Of a DNA stretch of 64,000 bases, positions 9,244 to 17,498 are shown piece by piece. The notes beneath the pieces are model-generated. The model saw nothing but the letters and a program-made list of their open reading frames with translations, did not search any database and had not been told where the DNA came from. Positions within the stretch are counted from its first letter, which is position 1, and every line of letters begins with the position of its first letter. Position numbers and translations under genes: made by a program. Source of the stretch: Marivita sp. (GTDB lineage: Bacteria > Pseudomonadota > Alphaproteobacteria > Rhodobacterales > Rhodobacteraceae); contig NZ_JAIPUT010000012.1 in NCBI RefSeq assembly GCF_020055635.1, positions 28,186-92,185 of the forward strand, read 5' to 3'.

Positions 9244-9437
9244 AAAACCTCAATAAACGAGCGACTTTAGGTCGCAAGACTTCGATTACAAACATTACGT
9301 CGATGGTTTGGCAACCATTCGCCCATTCCTGCGTTTCAAGCCGTGTCCGGATATTTTTTGAACGTCCGGGCCTTCACGGCGCTTACGACAGGCACCCTGC
9401 CTGTCGGGGCGCAAACGACAACAGAAAGGTGAAACCA
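9244..9437. promoter_or_regulatory. Divergent control region of the lasso cluster
   Basis: This 194-base space separates the nucleotidyltransferase (minus) from the lasso precursor (plus) and must hold both promoters. On the minus strand TTGTAA and TAAAGT spaced by 16 nt form a possible promoter. An inverted repeat GCGAC-TTTAG-GTCGC lies at 9260-9274. An 8-bp stem, CGACAGGC (9386-9393) with GCCTGTCG (9399-9406), ends about 30 nt before the precursor ATG and would form a hairpin in its 5' leader. No known operator is recognised. Confidence 0.45.
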
Positions 9438-9584
9438 ATGAAGTTTGAAACCACAGCATATGAGAAGCCGACGCTGACCGCACTCGGGACGGTCGAGGAC
9501 ATGACGCATGGCGCGTCCGCAGGTTCGGAACTCGACAACGATTTCCCAACTGGAACGGATTTTGGCGATCTGACCTTTAGCTGA
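9438..9584 (+). CDS. Lasso peptide precursor
   Basis: A 48-residue acidic peptide starting at ATG 9438 behind AAAGGTG. Its leader follows the lasso consensus: Tyr8, Pro11, Leu13 and Gly17 (YEKPTLTALG), then Thr23 two residues before the predicted core. Cleavage after His24 would release a 24-residue core starting GASAGSELD. Gly1 of that core can bond to the side chain of Asp9, giving the nine-residue ring common in proteobacterial lasso peptides; Glu7 is the alternative. The tail contains Phe and Asp residues and ends in Ser48, the position phosphorylated in paeninodin-type peptides. The neighbouring B1, B2, cyclase and kinase genes support the call. The core boundary and ring acceptor are predictions. 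Confidence 0.88.
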   Translation: MKFETTAYEKPTLTALGTVEDMTHGASAGSELDNDFPTGTDFGDLTFS

Positions 9585-9601
9585 TCGCGCTCGGTGCGAC
9601 A

Positions 9602-9630
9602 CGTGTGGGCCGATCCCGTCGGCCCACACG
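9602..9630 (+). terminator. Strong hairpin between lasso precursor and B1 genes
   Basis: A perfect 12-bp stem, CGTGTGGGCCGA pairing with TCGGCCCACACG, around a 5-nt loop. It lies 18 nt after the precursor stop and 35 nt before the B1 start. The following tract is only weakly T-rich (GTTCGGGTTCT). It is better read as a partial terminator or mRNA-stabilising hairpin that lets the precursor be made in excess over the enzymes. Confidence 0.7.
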
Positions 9631-9664
9631 GTTCGGGTTCTCAACATCATTGGATGGGTCAGCC

Positions 9665-9961
9665 ATGATCTCTCAGCCAAACACCACATTCACCTCCTGT
9701 TCGCATGTCGTCAGCAGCAATATCGGCGGGTCTCTCGCCCTGCTCGATACGAAGTCTGACAGGTACTTTTCCCTCAACGGCACCGGCGCCACGGTCTGGG
9801 AGCTGCTCGAAACGCCGCGAACGCTTCCCGATCTGTGCAGCGAGATCGGCAAGAAGTATCAGCTGTCGCCCGAAGAGTGCCGCGACGACATCGCCGAAAT
9901 CCTGACCGCCCTTCATCACGAGGGACTGATCGAAGGAGAACGGCATGCGGCGCATAATTGA
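9665..9961 (+). CDS. Lasso B1: PqqD-like RiPP recognition element protein
   Basis: A 98-residue PqqD-family protein (ISQPNTTFTSCSHVVSSNIG, then SLALLDTKSDRYFSLNGTGATVWELLE in outline). This winged-helix domain binds the YxxP part of the precursor leader and presents it to the peptidase. The segment GGSLALLDTKSDRYFSLN corresponds to the beta sheet that pairs with the leader, and ATVWELLE and the C-terminal ALHHEGLIE helices are typical of the family. An in-frame extension upstream to 9605 runs through the hairpin and is unlikely to be translated. It overlaps the B2 gene by 17 nt. Confidence 0.88.
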   Translation: MISQPNTTFTSCSHVVSSNIGGSLALLDTKSDRYFSLNGTGATVWELLETPRTLPDLCSEIGKKYQLSPEECRDDIAEILTALHHEGLIEGERHAAHN

Positions 9962-10385
9962 TCGGGCGATCACCCTGTTCCGGTGGTTTCCCATCCTGGT
10001 CTCCGCGCTGTTCTGGGTGGTCGTCGCCCGGCTCTGGCTGACCTTCGGAACGCATCGCAGCCTGCGGCCAAAGGTCTTCGAACGCAGCCTGAAAGAGGCA
10101 CAGGACATCGCGGCGTGGCGTGTCGGTCGCGTGGTCTGGGCCGTGCACCACGCCGCCCGCCTTGTGCCGCGCGCATCCTGCCTGACCCAGGGGCTGGCGG
10201 CACAGATCATGCTGGCCCGACGCGGGTTGCCCTCGACGCTCCATATCGGTGTCAAAAAAGACACCGAGACACCGTTTGAAGCCCATGCCTGGCTGACCTT
10301 TCGGGGCAGGATCATCCTTGGACATCGCGAGAATCTTCTGGCCCGCTATTCTCAGCTGGCCGAATACGGACCGACCGCGGCATGA
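9945..10385 (+). CDS. Lasso B2: transglutaminase-like cysteine leader peptidase
   Basis: A 146-residue protein of the lasso B2 family (transglutaminase core). The catalytic cysteine is in RASCLTQGLAAQIMLARRGL (Cys79) and the histidine in FEAHAWLTF (His114). A third acidic triad member is not obvious downstream, where G126-H127 follows RIIL. An N-terminal hydrophobic stretch (LFRWFPILVSALFWVVVARL) may tether it to the membrane next to the exporter. It removes the leader after B1 binds it. It overlaps B1 by 17 nt and the cyclase by 4 nt. Confidence 0.9.
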   Translation: MRRIIDRAITLFRWFPILVSALFWVVVARLWLTFGTHRSLRPKVFERSLKEAQDIAAWRVGRVVWAVHHAARLVPRASCLTQGLAAQIMLARRGLPSTLHIGVKKDTETPFEAHAWLTFRGRIILGHRENLLARYSQLAEYGPTAA

Positions 10386-12271
10386 GCGGAATTGCAGGCC
10401 ATATCTGTGCGCGGGGCCAACTGCTGGACGCGGTGACCTCGACCGATCTCTGCACCGGATTGCGCGCGCGTGGACCCGGACGCCTGACCGAATGGTCGCA
10501 CCCGAGGGCGGCGCTTTATCACCTGCACCTGGGGCCAGGGGATGTCGGGCACAGCTTCGACGCGGCGGGCGATGCCGTCGTGCTGGGCGACATCCGCATC
10601 GACAACAGGGCCACGCTCTTGCGCGATCTGGAGATCCCCGACGCGCAGACGCTGACCGACGCCCGGTTGATCGCCGCGGCCTGGAAGGTCTGGGGGCCTG
10701 ACCTGTGCGCGCGCCTGGTTGGTGATTTTGCCATTGCCATCTTCGAGCCGGCCCGGAACCGCATGTTTCTGGCGCGCGACGCGCTGGGCGTGCGGCCCCT
10801 GTTCTGGCGACAGGTCGATCAGGGTATCGCCTTTGCGTCCGACGCGCGGATCCTGTGCCGAGACGCGCCTCCGGCGATGTCTGACGACGAGTTGATCACC
10901 TATCTTTCCGGCGCGCCGCGCAATCCCGAAACGACGCAGTACCCAGGTGTGCGCCGGGTCCAGCCGGGGCATTGGCTGGAGTGGCAGGCGGGCGCGGTCG
11001 AAACATCGCGCTACTGGGATTTCAGCCTGCAAGAGCGCACCCCTCCCGACCCGAAAGCCGCGTTTCGCGACCAGTTCCGGACGGCTGTCGCCGATCGCCT
11101 GTCAGGTCCGGGGACCGTGGCCGCGATGCTGAGCGGCGGGCTTGATTCCTCCTCGATCTGCGTGGTTGCGAACCGCGAAACCGACACGCCCCTGCGCACC
11201 TATTCGCTCACCTATCCGGGCCAGTCAGACGCGGATGAAACACCCTATATCGACGCGGTTCTGGCGACCGGAGAGTACGATCCTGTCCGGATCCCCATGA
11301 CAGAACACCCGCCTTTCGACGCCTTCGATGCCCTTCTCAAGCGCCATGGCGGCCCGTTCGAGGCGCCCGGGCTGACAAAATCCGCGGTCCTGTTCCGACA
11401 GGTGGCCAGGGACGGATACACCGTGCTGCTCAGCGGGCATGGGGGCGACGAAGTGGTCTGGACCGGCGTGACCCGCGTGCTTGAACTGGCGCGCCAGAAA
11501 CGTTTCCTGCGGGCGTTGCCGCTGGTGCCGGTCTACGCCCGCGCCTCGGGCCGGTCTTCGGCTGCGGTGATGGTGGCGCTCCTGCGCACCCACGGCCCTC
11601 AAAACCGCGCCCTGCAACGGGTCTGCAGGTCCCTGGCGCAGCGATTGCGCCCCCGCGATCAAGAAACCGGAGCTCTGCTGCGGGATCGGTGCCTGAACAC
11701 CGACACGACCCGGCAAACCCAGACGCCGCAACGCTCGGAACCCGATCGTTCTGATCCGAATGCGGCGCATCACCTGGACAGGGCGCATCATGTCGAGACG
11801 CTTTCGTCGCCCCTTGTCCAGCGCGCGTTCGAGATCCTCGACGCCGAGGCGGCGGCGGCGGGCATCGAATTGCGGTTTCCCTTCTACGACCGGCGCCTGG
11901 TCGAGTTCTGCGTCGCCCTTCCGGCATCGGAAAAATTCGCCCACGGGCAGACCCGCAGCATCCTGCGTCGCGGCTTGAAGGGCATCCTGCCCGCCAAGAT
12001 CGCAAGACGACGGGACAAGACCGACTTTTCCGCAGAAATCGGGCGCCGCCTGGTGCGCCACCACGACGAAATTCTCAGGGATGTCGCCGATGACGCGACA
12101 GGGCGGCTGCACGGCATTCTCGACATGCCCGCGCTGCGCGACGCCATAGACACGCTGCGCCGCGACCCCGACAGGCTTGGAGGCCGGGACATCGGGTTCC
12201 TGTGGCGTGTCGCCAGCCTGCACCTCTGGATGCGCATGATGAAGACCCCCAAGACCGGAGACCGACCATGA
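10382..12271 (+). CDS. Lasso cyclase (asparagine-synthetase-like)
   Basis: A 629-residue AsnB homologue that adenylates the ring Asp or Glu side chain of the core so that the new N-terminal Gly forms the isopeptide bond. The ATP pyrophosphatase loop is intact (MLSGGLDSSS, residues 251-257 for SGGLDSS). The N-terminal glutaminase-like domain starts MSGIAGHICA and lacks the Cys2 nucleophile of true asparagine synthetases, as is usual for lasso cyclases, which need no ammonia. The C-terminal part (FPFYDRRLVEFCVALP) matches the synthetase domain. Start and stop overlap the B2 and kinase genes by 4 nt each, a translationally coupled operon. Confidence 0.92.
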   Translation: MSGIAGHICARGQLLDAVTSTDLCTGLRARGPGRLTEWSHPRAALYHLHLGPGDVGHSFDAAGDAVVLGDIRIDNRATLLRDLEIPDAQTLTDARLIAAAWKVWGPDLCARLVGDFAIAIFEPARNRMFLARDALGVRPLFWRQVDQGIAFASDARILCRDAPPAMSDDELITYLSGAPRNPETTQYPGVRRVQPGHWLEWQAGAVETSRYWDFSLQERTPPDPKAAFRDQFRTAVADRLSGPGTVAAMLSGGLDSSSICVVANRETDTPLRTYSLTYPGQSDADETPYIDAVLATGEYDPVRIPMTEHPPFDAFDALLKRHGGPFEAPGLTKSAVLFRQVARDGYTVLLSGHGGDEVVWTGVTRVLELARQKRFLRALPLVPVYARASGRSSAAVMVALLRTHGPQNRALQRVCRSLAQRLRPRDQETGALLRDRCLNTDTTRQTQTPQRSEPDRSDPNAAHHLDRAHHVETLSSPLVQRAFEILDAEAAAAGIELRFPFYDRRLVEFCVALPASEKFAHGQTRSILRRGLKGILPAKIARRRDKTDFSAEIGRRLVRHHDEILRDVADDATGRLHGILDMPALRDAIDTLRRDPDRLGGRDIGFLWRVASLHLWMRMMKTPKTGDRP

Positions 12272-13248
12272 ATGACGTCCATACCACTGGCCTGCCCTTC
12301 AAATCATCCAGAGCCGCGCCCCAACCCCATCACTATACGGCGTTCGGCCTGACTTTCAGCTCTGACATACGTTTCGACGAATTGACGCGGGTCGATCCCT
12401 GCGTTGCGGACATCGAGGTCCGGCGCGGCGCCATCGACCTGTCAGAGGCCGCGCCCGGGCGTTCCATCCGGTTCGACTTTGACCGCGACGAATACCTGTT
12501 CTGCTGGAAGGACGTGGCAAATTTCCGCATCCGCGGCACCGACAGCGTCCTGATCGACCCGTCCCCGGAATGCGACGAGACCATGTTGGCGTTTCCCTTT
12601 CTCGGGCCGGTCATCGCCTTGCTCCTGCATCTGCGCGGCAAGCTGGTTCTGCACGCAAGCTGTGTCGCGGTTGCGGGTCTGGGCGTGTCGTTTCTGGGTG
12701 CCAAGATGGCCGGAAAATCGACCACCGCGGGCGCGTTCGTGCGCGCCGGGTACCCGCTGCTCAGCGATGACGTGGTGGCCCTCGATCTCGACGGCAATGG
12801 CGGCGCTTCGGTGGCCCCGGCCTTCGGCCAGATCAAGTTGGCCCCGGATTCGTCGGACGCGCTTGCGCTCGGGGCGCAGATCATGACCGACGGAGACCGC
12901 AAGAAACTGCCGAAACAGGCGCATCGGATCGCGGGGGCGCTGGCCTCGGCCGAGGTGCCCATGTCGCGCATCTGCATTCTCGAGCGGGGCGACACCGCCG
13001 CGATGCACCTGATGAGTCCCGAAGAGGCGCTGCCGGAACTGCTGTGCCATTCCTATGTCAACCGGTTCGGCCGCTCCGCCCTGCCCAGCCGGGAAAAGAC
13101 CCTGCACATGACGCACTGCGCCCGGGTGCTGTCCGAGATACCGGTCTACCGGCTGACCGTGCCAACGGGGCTGGACCGGCTGTCCGAAGCGGTCGGTCTT
13201 GTGCGGTCCGAGATGACGGAACCGACGAGGGCCCATGCATCCGGCTGA
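12268..13248 (+). CDS. Lasso peptide kinase (HPr-kinase-like)
   Basis: A 326-residue protein related to HPr kinase C-terminal domains found in lasso clusters. The P-loop is GAKMAGKST (144-152), preceded by LVLHASCVAV and followed by the acidic LLSDDVVALDLD motif. Family members such as PadeK phosphorylate the C-terminal Ser side chain of the precursor; the precursor here ends in Ser, which fits. The ATG at 12268 has GGAG 8 nt upstream and overlaps the cyclase stop as ATGA, so it is preferred over the longer frame. The exporter gene starts inside its last codons. It is not expected to act on sugar phosphotransfer proteins, because the HPr kinase regulatory N-terminal domain is missing. Confidence 0.87.
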   Translation: MNDVHTTGLPFKSSRAAPQPHHYTAFGLTFSSDIRFDELTRVDPCVADIEVRRGAIDLSEAAPGRSIRFDFDRDEYLFCWKDVANFRIRGTDSVLIDPSPECDETMLAFPFLGPVIALLLHLRGKLVLHASCVAVAGLGVSFLGAKMAGKSTTAGAFVRAGYPLLSDDVVALDLDGNGGASVAPAFGQIKLAPDSSDALALGAQIMTDGDRKKLPKQAHRIAGALASAEVPMSRICILERGDTAAMHLMSPEEALPELLCHSYVNRFGRSALPSREKTLHMTHCARVLSEIPVYRLTVPTGLDRLSEAVGLVRSEMTEPTRAHASG

Positions 13249-15064
13249 TCCCTATTCCGAGGAAACCTCCAAGGGCGAGCTGTCGTCCTTCCTGCGCTAC
13301 CTGTCCCGCAAGTCGGGACGGCGCGGGCTCTGGGCGCTGGCGCTGCAACTTGCCGGCAGCCTGACCGAAGGCGTGTCGGTCCTGTTGCTCGTGCCGATCC
13401 TGACGCTGGTCAACCGCACCGAGAGCAACCCGACCGTCACTCTGCCCGACGGCGACGGAATCGGTGTGATCACCCGGGGCGCCGAGGTGGGGCTGCCGCT
13501 TGCCCTGACGGCGCTGGTGGTGGTGGTCATCCTGATGGCGCTCTTCAACCGCCTGCGGATGATCTTCACGGCAGACCTGGTCTACGAACTTCTCAACGAC
13601 CTCCGGCTCGACCTCGTGCGCGCCATCACGCAGGCCCGCTGGACCGCCTTCGTGCGCTCCCGCGAGGCCGATCTGACACATATCCTCACCGGCGATATCG
13701 ACCGGGTGCAAAGCGCCACCGCCTCCACCCTGTCGATCTTTCAGAACCTGTTCAGCATCGCGGTCTACCTGGCCGCGTCGCTGTTCATCTCGGTGCAGAT
13801 GACCCTGCTCGCGGCGGTGATCGGCGCGGTCATGCTGGTGGTGCTGACGCCGCTGCGCCGGCATGCCCGGCGATTGGGCCGGTCGATCACGTCCAACAGG
13901 CGGTCCCAGTACCGGATGGTGTCCGACATGGTCACGGGCATGAAGATGACCAAGCGGCTGAACGCCGAGGCCGGCAGCCTGCACCGGCTGGAAGACACGC
14001 TGGGCGAGATGCGGCGCAACACGGTGACCTTCGTGTCCGCCAGTTCCTGGGGGTCTGCCGGGTTCAATATCTTCAGCGTGGCGGGTCTTGCGATCTTTGT
14101 CTGGGTCGCGCTGACCCGGACGCAGATGCCGCTGCCCGAACTGGTGATCCTGCTGTTTGTCTTCATGCGCATCGCGCCGCGCTTTCTGACCACCCAGTCG
14201 CTCTGGCAACAGGTCCTGCAGAACCTGCCCGCATTCCACGCCATCCGGTCGATGACGCGCTATTTCGAGGACCGCAGGGAGGTGCCGTCGACCGACGTGC
14301 AGGCACCGCCGCTGAACGACCGGATCGTCCTCCGCAACCTGTTTTTCGGCTATGGCGACGACACGCCGAACGTGCTGTCCGATGTTTCGATGGTGTTGCG
14401 CAAAGGAGAGGTCACCGCGGTCATCGGGCCGTCGGGGTCGGGCAAGAGCACCCTGGCCGACCTGCTGATGGGATTGCTCGAGCCGGATCGTGGCGAGATC
14501 CTCGTCGATGGCACCGAGATCGACGCCAGCCTCAAGCGCGCGTGGCGACGCCAGGTCGCCTTCGTGCCGCAGGATGTGCTGTTGCTGCACGACACGATTG
14601 CGAACAACCTGAGGCTTGCGCGCCCCGACGCCACCGATAGCGATATCGAAGAGGCGCTGCGCAGCGCCCATGCGTGGACCTTTGTAAGCGCCCTGCCCCA
14701 CGGGATTCACACCAATGTCGGGGATCGCGGCCTGTGGCTTTCGGGGGGCGAACGGCAGCGCATCGCACTCGCCCAGGCCCTGTTGCGCAAGCCTCGGCTT
14801 CTGATCCTCGACGAGGCGACCAGCGCGCTGGACTGGGAAACGCAGGCGTCGATCGCCAAGGCGATTGCCGGGCTCAAGGGCGACATGACCATTCTCACGA
14901 TTGCGCACCGTCCGTCGATGATCTCGTTCGCCGACCGGGTTGTTGCGCTGTCGGATGGCAAAGTTGCGGAAACCGGCGGATATGCCGAACTTTCGGCCGA
15001 TGGAAACAGCCGTCTGTCACGCATGCTGGCAACCGAGGAGAACCGGGAACTGACAGCGTCGTGA
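13235..15064 (+). CDS. ABC transporter, fused permease-ATPase (probable lasso peptide exporter, D protein)
   Basis: A 609-residue half-transporter with about six membrane helices in residues 30-310 and a nucleotide-binding domain with Walker A GPSGSGKST (398-406), signature LSGGERQR and Walker B LLILDEATSALD. It has no N-terminal C39 peptidase domain, so it exports without processing. It overlaps the kinase gene by 14 nt and is the last gene of the operon that starts with the precursor. Export and self-immunity for the lasso product is the natural role. Because an EPS locus surrounds it, a polysaccharide substrate cannot be excluded from sequence alone. Confidence 0.85.
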   Translation: MHPADPYSEETSKGELSSFLRYLSRKSGRRGLWALALQLAGSLTEGVSVLLLVPILTLVNRTESNPTVTLPDGDGIGVITRGAEVGLPLALTALVVVVILMALFNRLRMIFTADLVYELLNDLRLDLVRAITQARWTAFVRSREADLTHILTGDIDRVQSATASTLSIFQNLFSIAVYLAASLFISVQMTLLAAVIGAVMLVVLTPLRRHARRLGRSITSNRRSQYRMVSDMVTGMKMTKRLNAEAGSLHRLEDTLGEMRRNTVTFVSASSWGSAGFNIFSVAGLAIFVWVALTRTQMPLPELVILLFVFMRIAPRFLTTQSLWQQVLQNLPAFHAIRSMTRYFEDRREVPSTDVQAPPLNDRIVLRNLFFGYGDDTPNVLSDVSMVLRKGEVTAVIGPSGSGKSTLADLLMGLLEPDRGEILVDGTEIDASLKRAWRRQVAFVPQDVLLLHDTIANNLRLARPDATDSDIEEALRSAHAWTFVSALPHGIHTNVGDRGLWLSGGERQRIALAQALLRKPRLLILDEATSALDWETQASIAKAIAGLKGDMTILTIAHRPSMISFADRVVALSDGKVAETGGYAELSADGNSRLSRMLATEENRELTAS

Positions 15065-15089
15065 AGCACAGGTCGGGCCGCAGGCGGGT

Positions 15090-16343
15090 TCAGTCGCTGC
15101 GGCTCAGAAGATGCACCTGCCGTCCGCCATCCTCGAGGGTCGTGACAAGAATATGCTGCCCGTCCGGGCTGGGCACCGGATGCAGATCACAGCGGAACGG
15201 CCCCTTGGCGGGCGTGTGATTTCCGAACTGCGCAATCCTCTCGGCCTGCCCGGTCTTCAGGTCCAGAATGCAGACGTCGATCTCTTCCCGGTAGGGCGTG
15301 TCGAAGACGAACCTGTCAGGCAGGCCGGGGATCTGGCGGATATGCACATTCGCGTCCAGCACCGACGGCGCGAACACCGCCTCTTGCGTGCCGGGACCGG
15401 CATCGCGGAACAGGCGCACCTTGCCCTGTTGCCAGAAATACAGCCGATCCCGGTCATACCAGATCACATGCGATGTCGCGGGGGCCAGAAGCCGCAGATC
15501 GCGCCCGTCGACGCCGCAGGTCAGACTGTAGCCCATCGCCTCGTTCCACGGACCGCCCGGAACCCGAAATCGCAGCTTGACGGTAAAGCGGGTCCCGTCC
15601 GGCGACAGTTTCGCATGGTTGAACCAATAGATGTACCGACGGCGCAGGTGCCCCAGACGCGACCGCAGACCAAGCTGGCGCATCAGGAACCGGACCGCGC
15701 GTTTCAGCGACAGGATCAGCGCCGCATCGCCCGTTTCAAGATCCACGCGCCACACCCCGTCATCATCCGGCTTGCGGTCAAGCCTGCTGTCCGTGTCATC
15801 CATGTCACCGGAATAGCCATAGCCCGGACGCAGCGTGTTCAGCCGCAAGAGGTTGAGCGACAGCATGTGCCTGCCATCGGGGTCCACCGCGTAGACAGCG
15901 CGCGGCAGCGTGCGGGTCCGGCCGGTTGCAAGGTCATGCACACGCGCCACGATCCGCCCGTCCTCGCGGTCATTCCAGATAACCTGCGATCCCCCGCTTT
16001 CATCCCCGCCGACCCATTGCGCCATCGGTCCCTGCTGCACGCTCCAGGCGCGGCTTTCACCGATGGGGGTCCAGCGCCGTGCCGGATCCATGACGTCGAT
16101 CACGCCGATCTCGATCGTGTCGTCGCCGGACGGATGACGCCCCGCAACCGAGGTCCGGTAAAGCACGACGCGGCGGCTTTCGGCGTCGAAGACGGGAATG
16201 TCGTAATAGCTGTGACTGTGAAACCGGCCCGCTGCGGTGCCATTGGTCAGGCGCGTCTGCACCCATGTCATCGGCTTGGGATCGCCATCGGGGTTGAGCG
16301 ACGCAGCCGCGTCTTCGGCGACGGAGGGGGCATGTTGGTGCAT
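15090..16343 (-). CDS. Beta-propeller (TolB/PD40-like) protein of the EPS locus
   Basis: A 417-residue protein without a clear signal peptide. It consists of repeated blade-like segments: FDAESRRVVLYR, VDPDGRHMLSLNL, WRVDLETGDAALIL, LSPDGTRFTVKLRF, LDLKTGQAERIAQF and PSPDGQHILVTTLEDGG. The repeated PDG turns are typical of TolB/PD40 propellers. The HSHSYYD motif near residue 50 suggests a metal or ligand site. The start at 16343 follows the sulfotransferase stop by 2 nt, so the two are co-translated. The 96-codon upstream extension overlaps the sulfotransferase and is rejected. Function is unknown; sensing or handling of a glycan is a guess from context. Confidence 0.7.
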   Translation of the reverse strand: MHQHAPSVAEDAAASLNPDGDPKPMTWVQTRLTNGTAAGRFHSHSYYDIPVFDAESRRVVLYRTSVAGRHPSGDDTIEIGVIDVMDPARRWTPIGESRAWSVQQGPMAQWVGGDESGGSQVIWNDREDGRIVARVHDLATGRTRTLPRAVYAVDPDGRHMLSLNLLRLNTLRPGYGYSGDMDDTDSRLDRKPDDDGVWRVDLETGDAALILSLKRAVRFLMRQLGLRSRLGHLRRRYIYWFNHAKLSPDGTRFTVKLRFRVPGGPWNEAMGYSLTCGVDGRDLRLLAPATSHVIWYDRDRLYFWQQGKVRLFRDAGPGTQEAVFAPSVLDANVHIRQIPGLPDRFVFDTPYREEIDVCILDLKTGQAERIAQFGNHTPAKGPFRCDLHPVPSPDGQHILVTTLEDGGRQVHLLSRSD

Positions 16344-16345
16344 TT

Positions 16346-17368
16346 CTAGGGTTCTCCGGCCTCGGCCAGGGACAGGAAGTCGAATTCCTCGATCATGTCG
16401 CGCACCCTGGCGATCTGGCCGGGCGACCAGGCCACGCTGTGCCGGCTGCGGTTTTCCCCGTGCCGCACGATCGACGCGGCATCCTCGACGAACCCGCCCC
16501 GGTCCTCGAGATCGAGAAAGCCAAGGATGCGGCGCAGCCCCGCCGCGGGATCGCGCGCAAAAGCCTCGTAGCCGACCCCAAGCCAGTGGTCCGCCGGAAC
16601 CCGCGCCTGAAGATCCCGGACACCGGCACAAAGCGACCGGAAATCGTCGATCATCGCGTCATCGGCGCTGTCGGCGATGGACTTGCCGGCCTCGGCCTTC
16701 AACGCCGCCTTGAACGCGCTTGAATCCGGACTTGAGATGCGCAACCGGTCATAGGCCCCGCCCCGCCGCAGCGACATGGTGGCGATGTTGTCGAACGGGT
16801 TGCGCACCACCAGCAACCACTTGCACGGCAGCGCAATCCGCTCGTGCAGCCTGTCGAGCAGCCCGGCATCCCTCTGCATGCGCCGAACCGCCCAGTCGCC
16901 CTTCTTGTCCCCGATGACCAGCGGCGCGTCGGAGCGTCCGTTATGCTGGTTCGGCACGACATAGGCGAACCCGTTCCAGTAACGCCCGTGATCCATGAAA
17001 GCGGCCGATTGCGACCCGATCAGCGCGAAGATCTCGTCTTGCGACCACCCCGCGTCGAGCAGACCCAGAACATCGAGCTCGTGTGACACCACCGCATCGG
17101 GATGCGCATCCACCAGCGACCCGATCAGCGAATGACCCGAGCGCGGAAAGCCCGCGAATTGAAGAAAGCTGTGCGTATGGGTCGTCGATTGCCCGCCGGT
17201 CCGTTGCCACCACTTGGCGCGAGCCTTCAGTTCAAGCAGTGATTTCGGTCGATGATGGCGCGAGGCATCGTGATCGAAAACGGGCACCGTGTGTTCGCCC
17301 GTCCTGCGCCGCAGCACCGTGTCCACTTTGTGTTTGATCCGGTGAACCGGCGAATCCTGGCTTGGCAC
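16346..17368 (-). CDS. Sulfotransferase
   Basis: A 340-residue PAPS-dependent sulfotransferase. The 5'-phosphosulfate loop is GFPRSGHSL (residues 73-81) and the 3'-phosphate motif is RNPFDNIATMSLRR starting at Arg189. The basic N-terminal 60 residues lack a membrane anchor, so it probably acts in the cytoplasm on a lipid-linked sugar or a small acceptor. It forms a two-gene unit with the propeller gene. A second sulfotransferase is divergent across 130 bases, suggesting that the exopolysaccharide, or less likely the lasso product, is sulfated. Confidence 0.82.
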   Translation of the reverse strand: MPSQDSPVHRIKHKVDTVLRRRTGEHTVPVFDHDASRHHRPKSLLELKARAKWWQRTGGQSTTHTHSFLQFAGFPRSGHSLIGSLVDAHPDAVVSHELDVLGLLDAGWSQDEIFALIGSQSAAFMDHGRYWNGFAYVVPNQHNGRSDAPLVIGDKKGDWAVRRMQRDAGLLDRLHERIALPCKWLLVVRNPFDNIATMSLRRGGAYDRLRISSPDSSAFKAALKAEAGKSIADSADDAMIDDFRSLCAGVRDLQARVPADHWLGVGYEAFARDPAAGLRRILGFLDLEDRGGFVEDAASIVRHGENRSRHSVAWSPGQIARVRDMIEEFDFLSLAEAGEP

Positions 17369-17498
17369 GTTGGATGACCTTCAAAATCTGGCTACGCAAA
17401 CAAACGTCATGCAACCCGAATGGTTCCTTGCTCGTTTACCAAGCCATGACGGCCCGCCTTCCCGATAGGCGCGGGGCCGTTCATCCAAGCGAGGGGCC

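Noticed and set aside
10382..12271. True asparagine synthetase
   Set aside because: The glutaminase Cys2 is absent (the protein starts MSG) and the gene is coupled to lasso B2 and kinase genes, so it is a lasso cyclase.
12268..13248. Genuine HPr kinase of a PTS system
   Set aside because: The N-terminal regulatory domain is missing, there is no PTS gene nearby, and the gene is inside the lasso operon.
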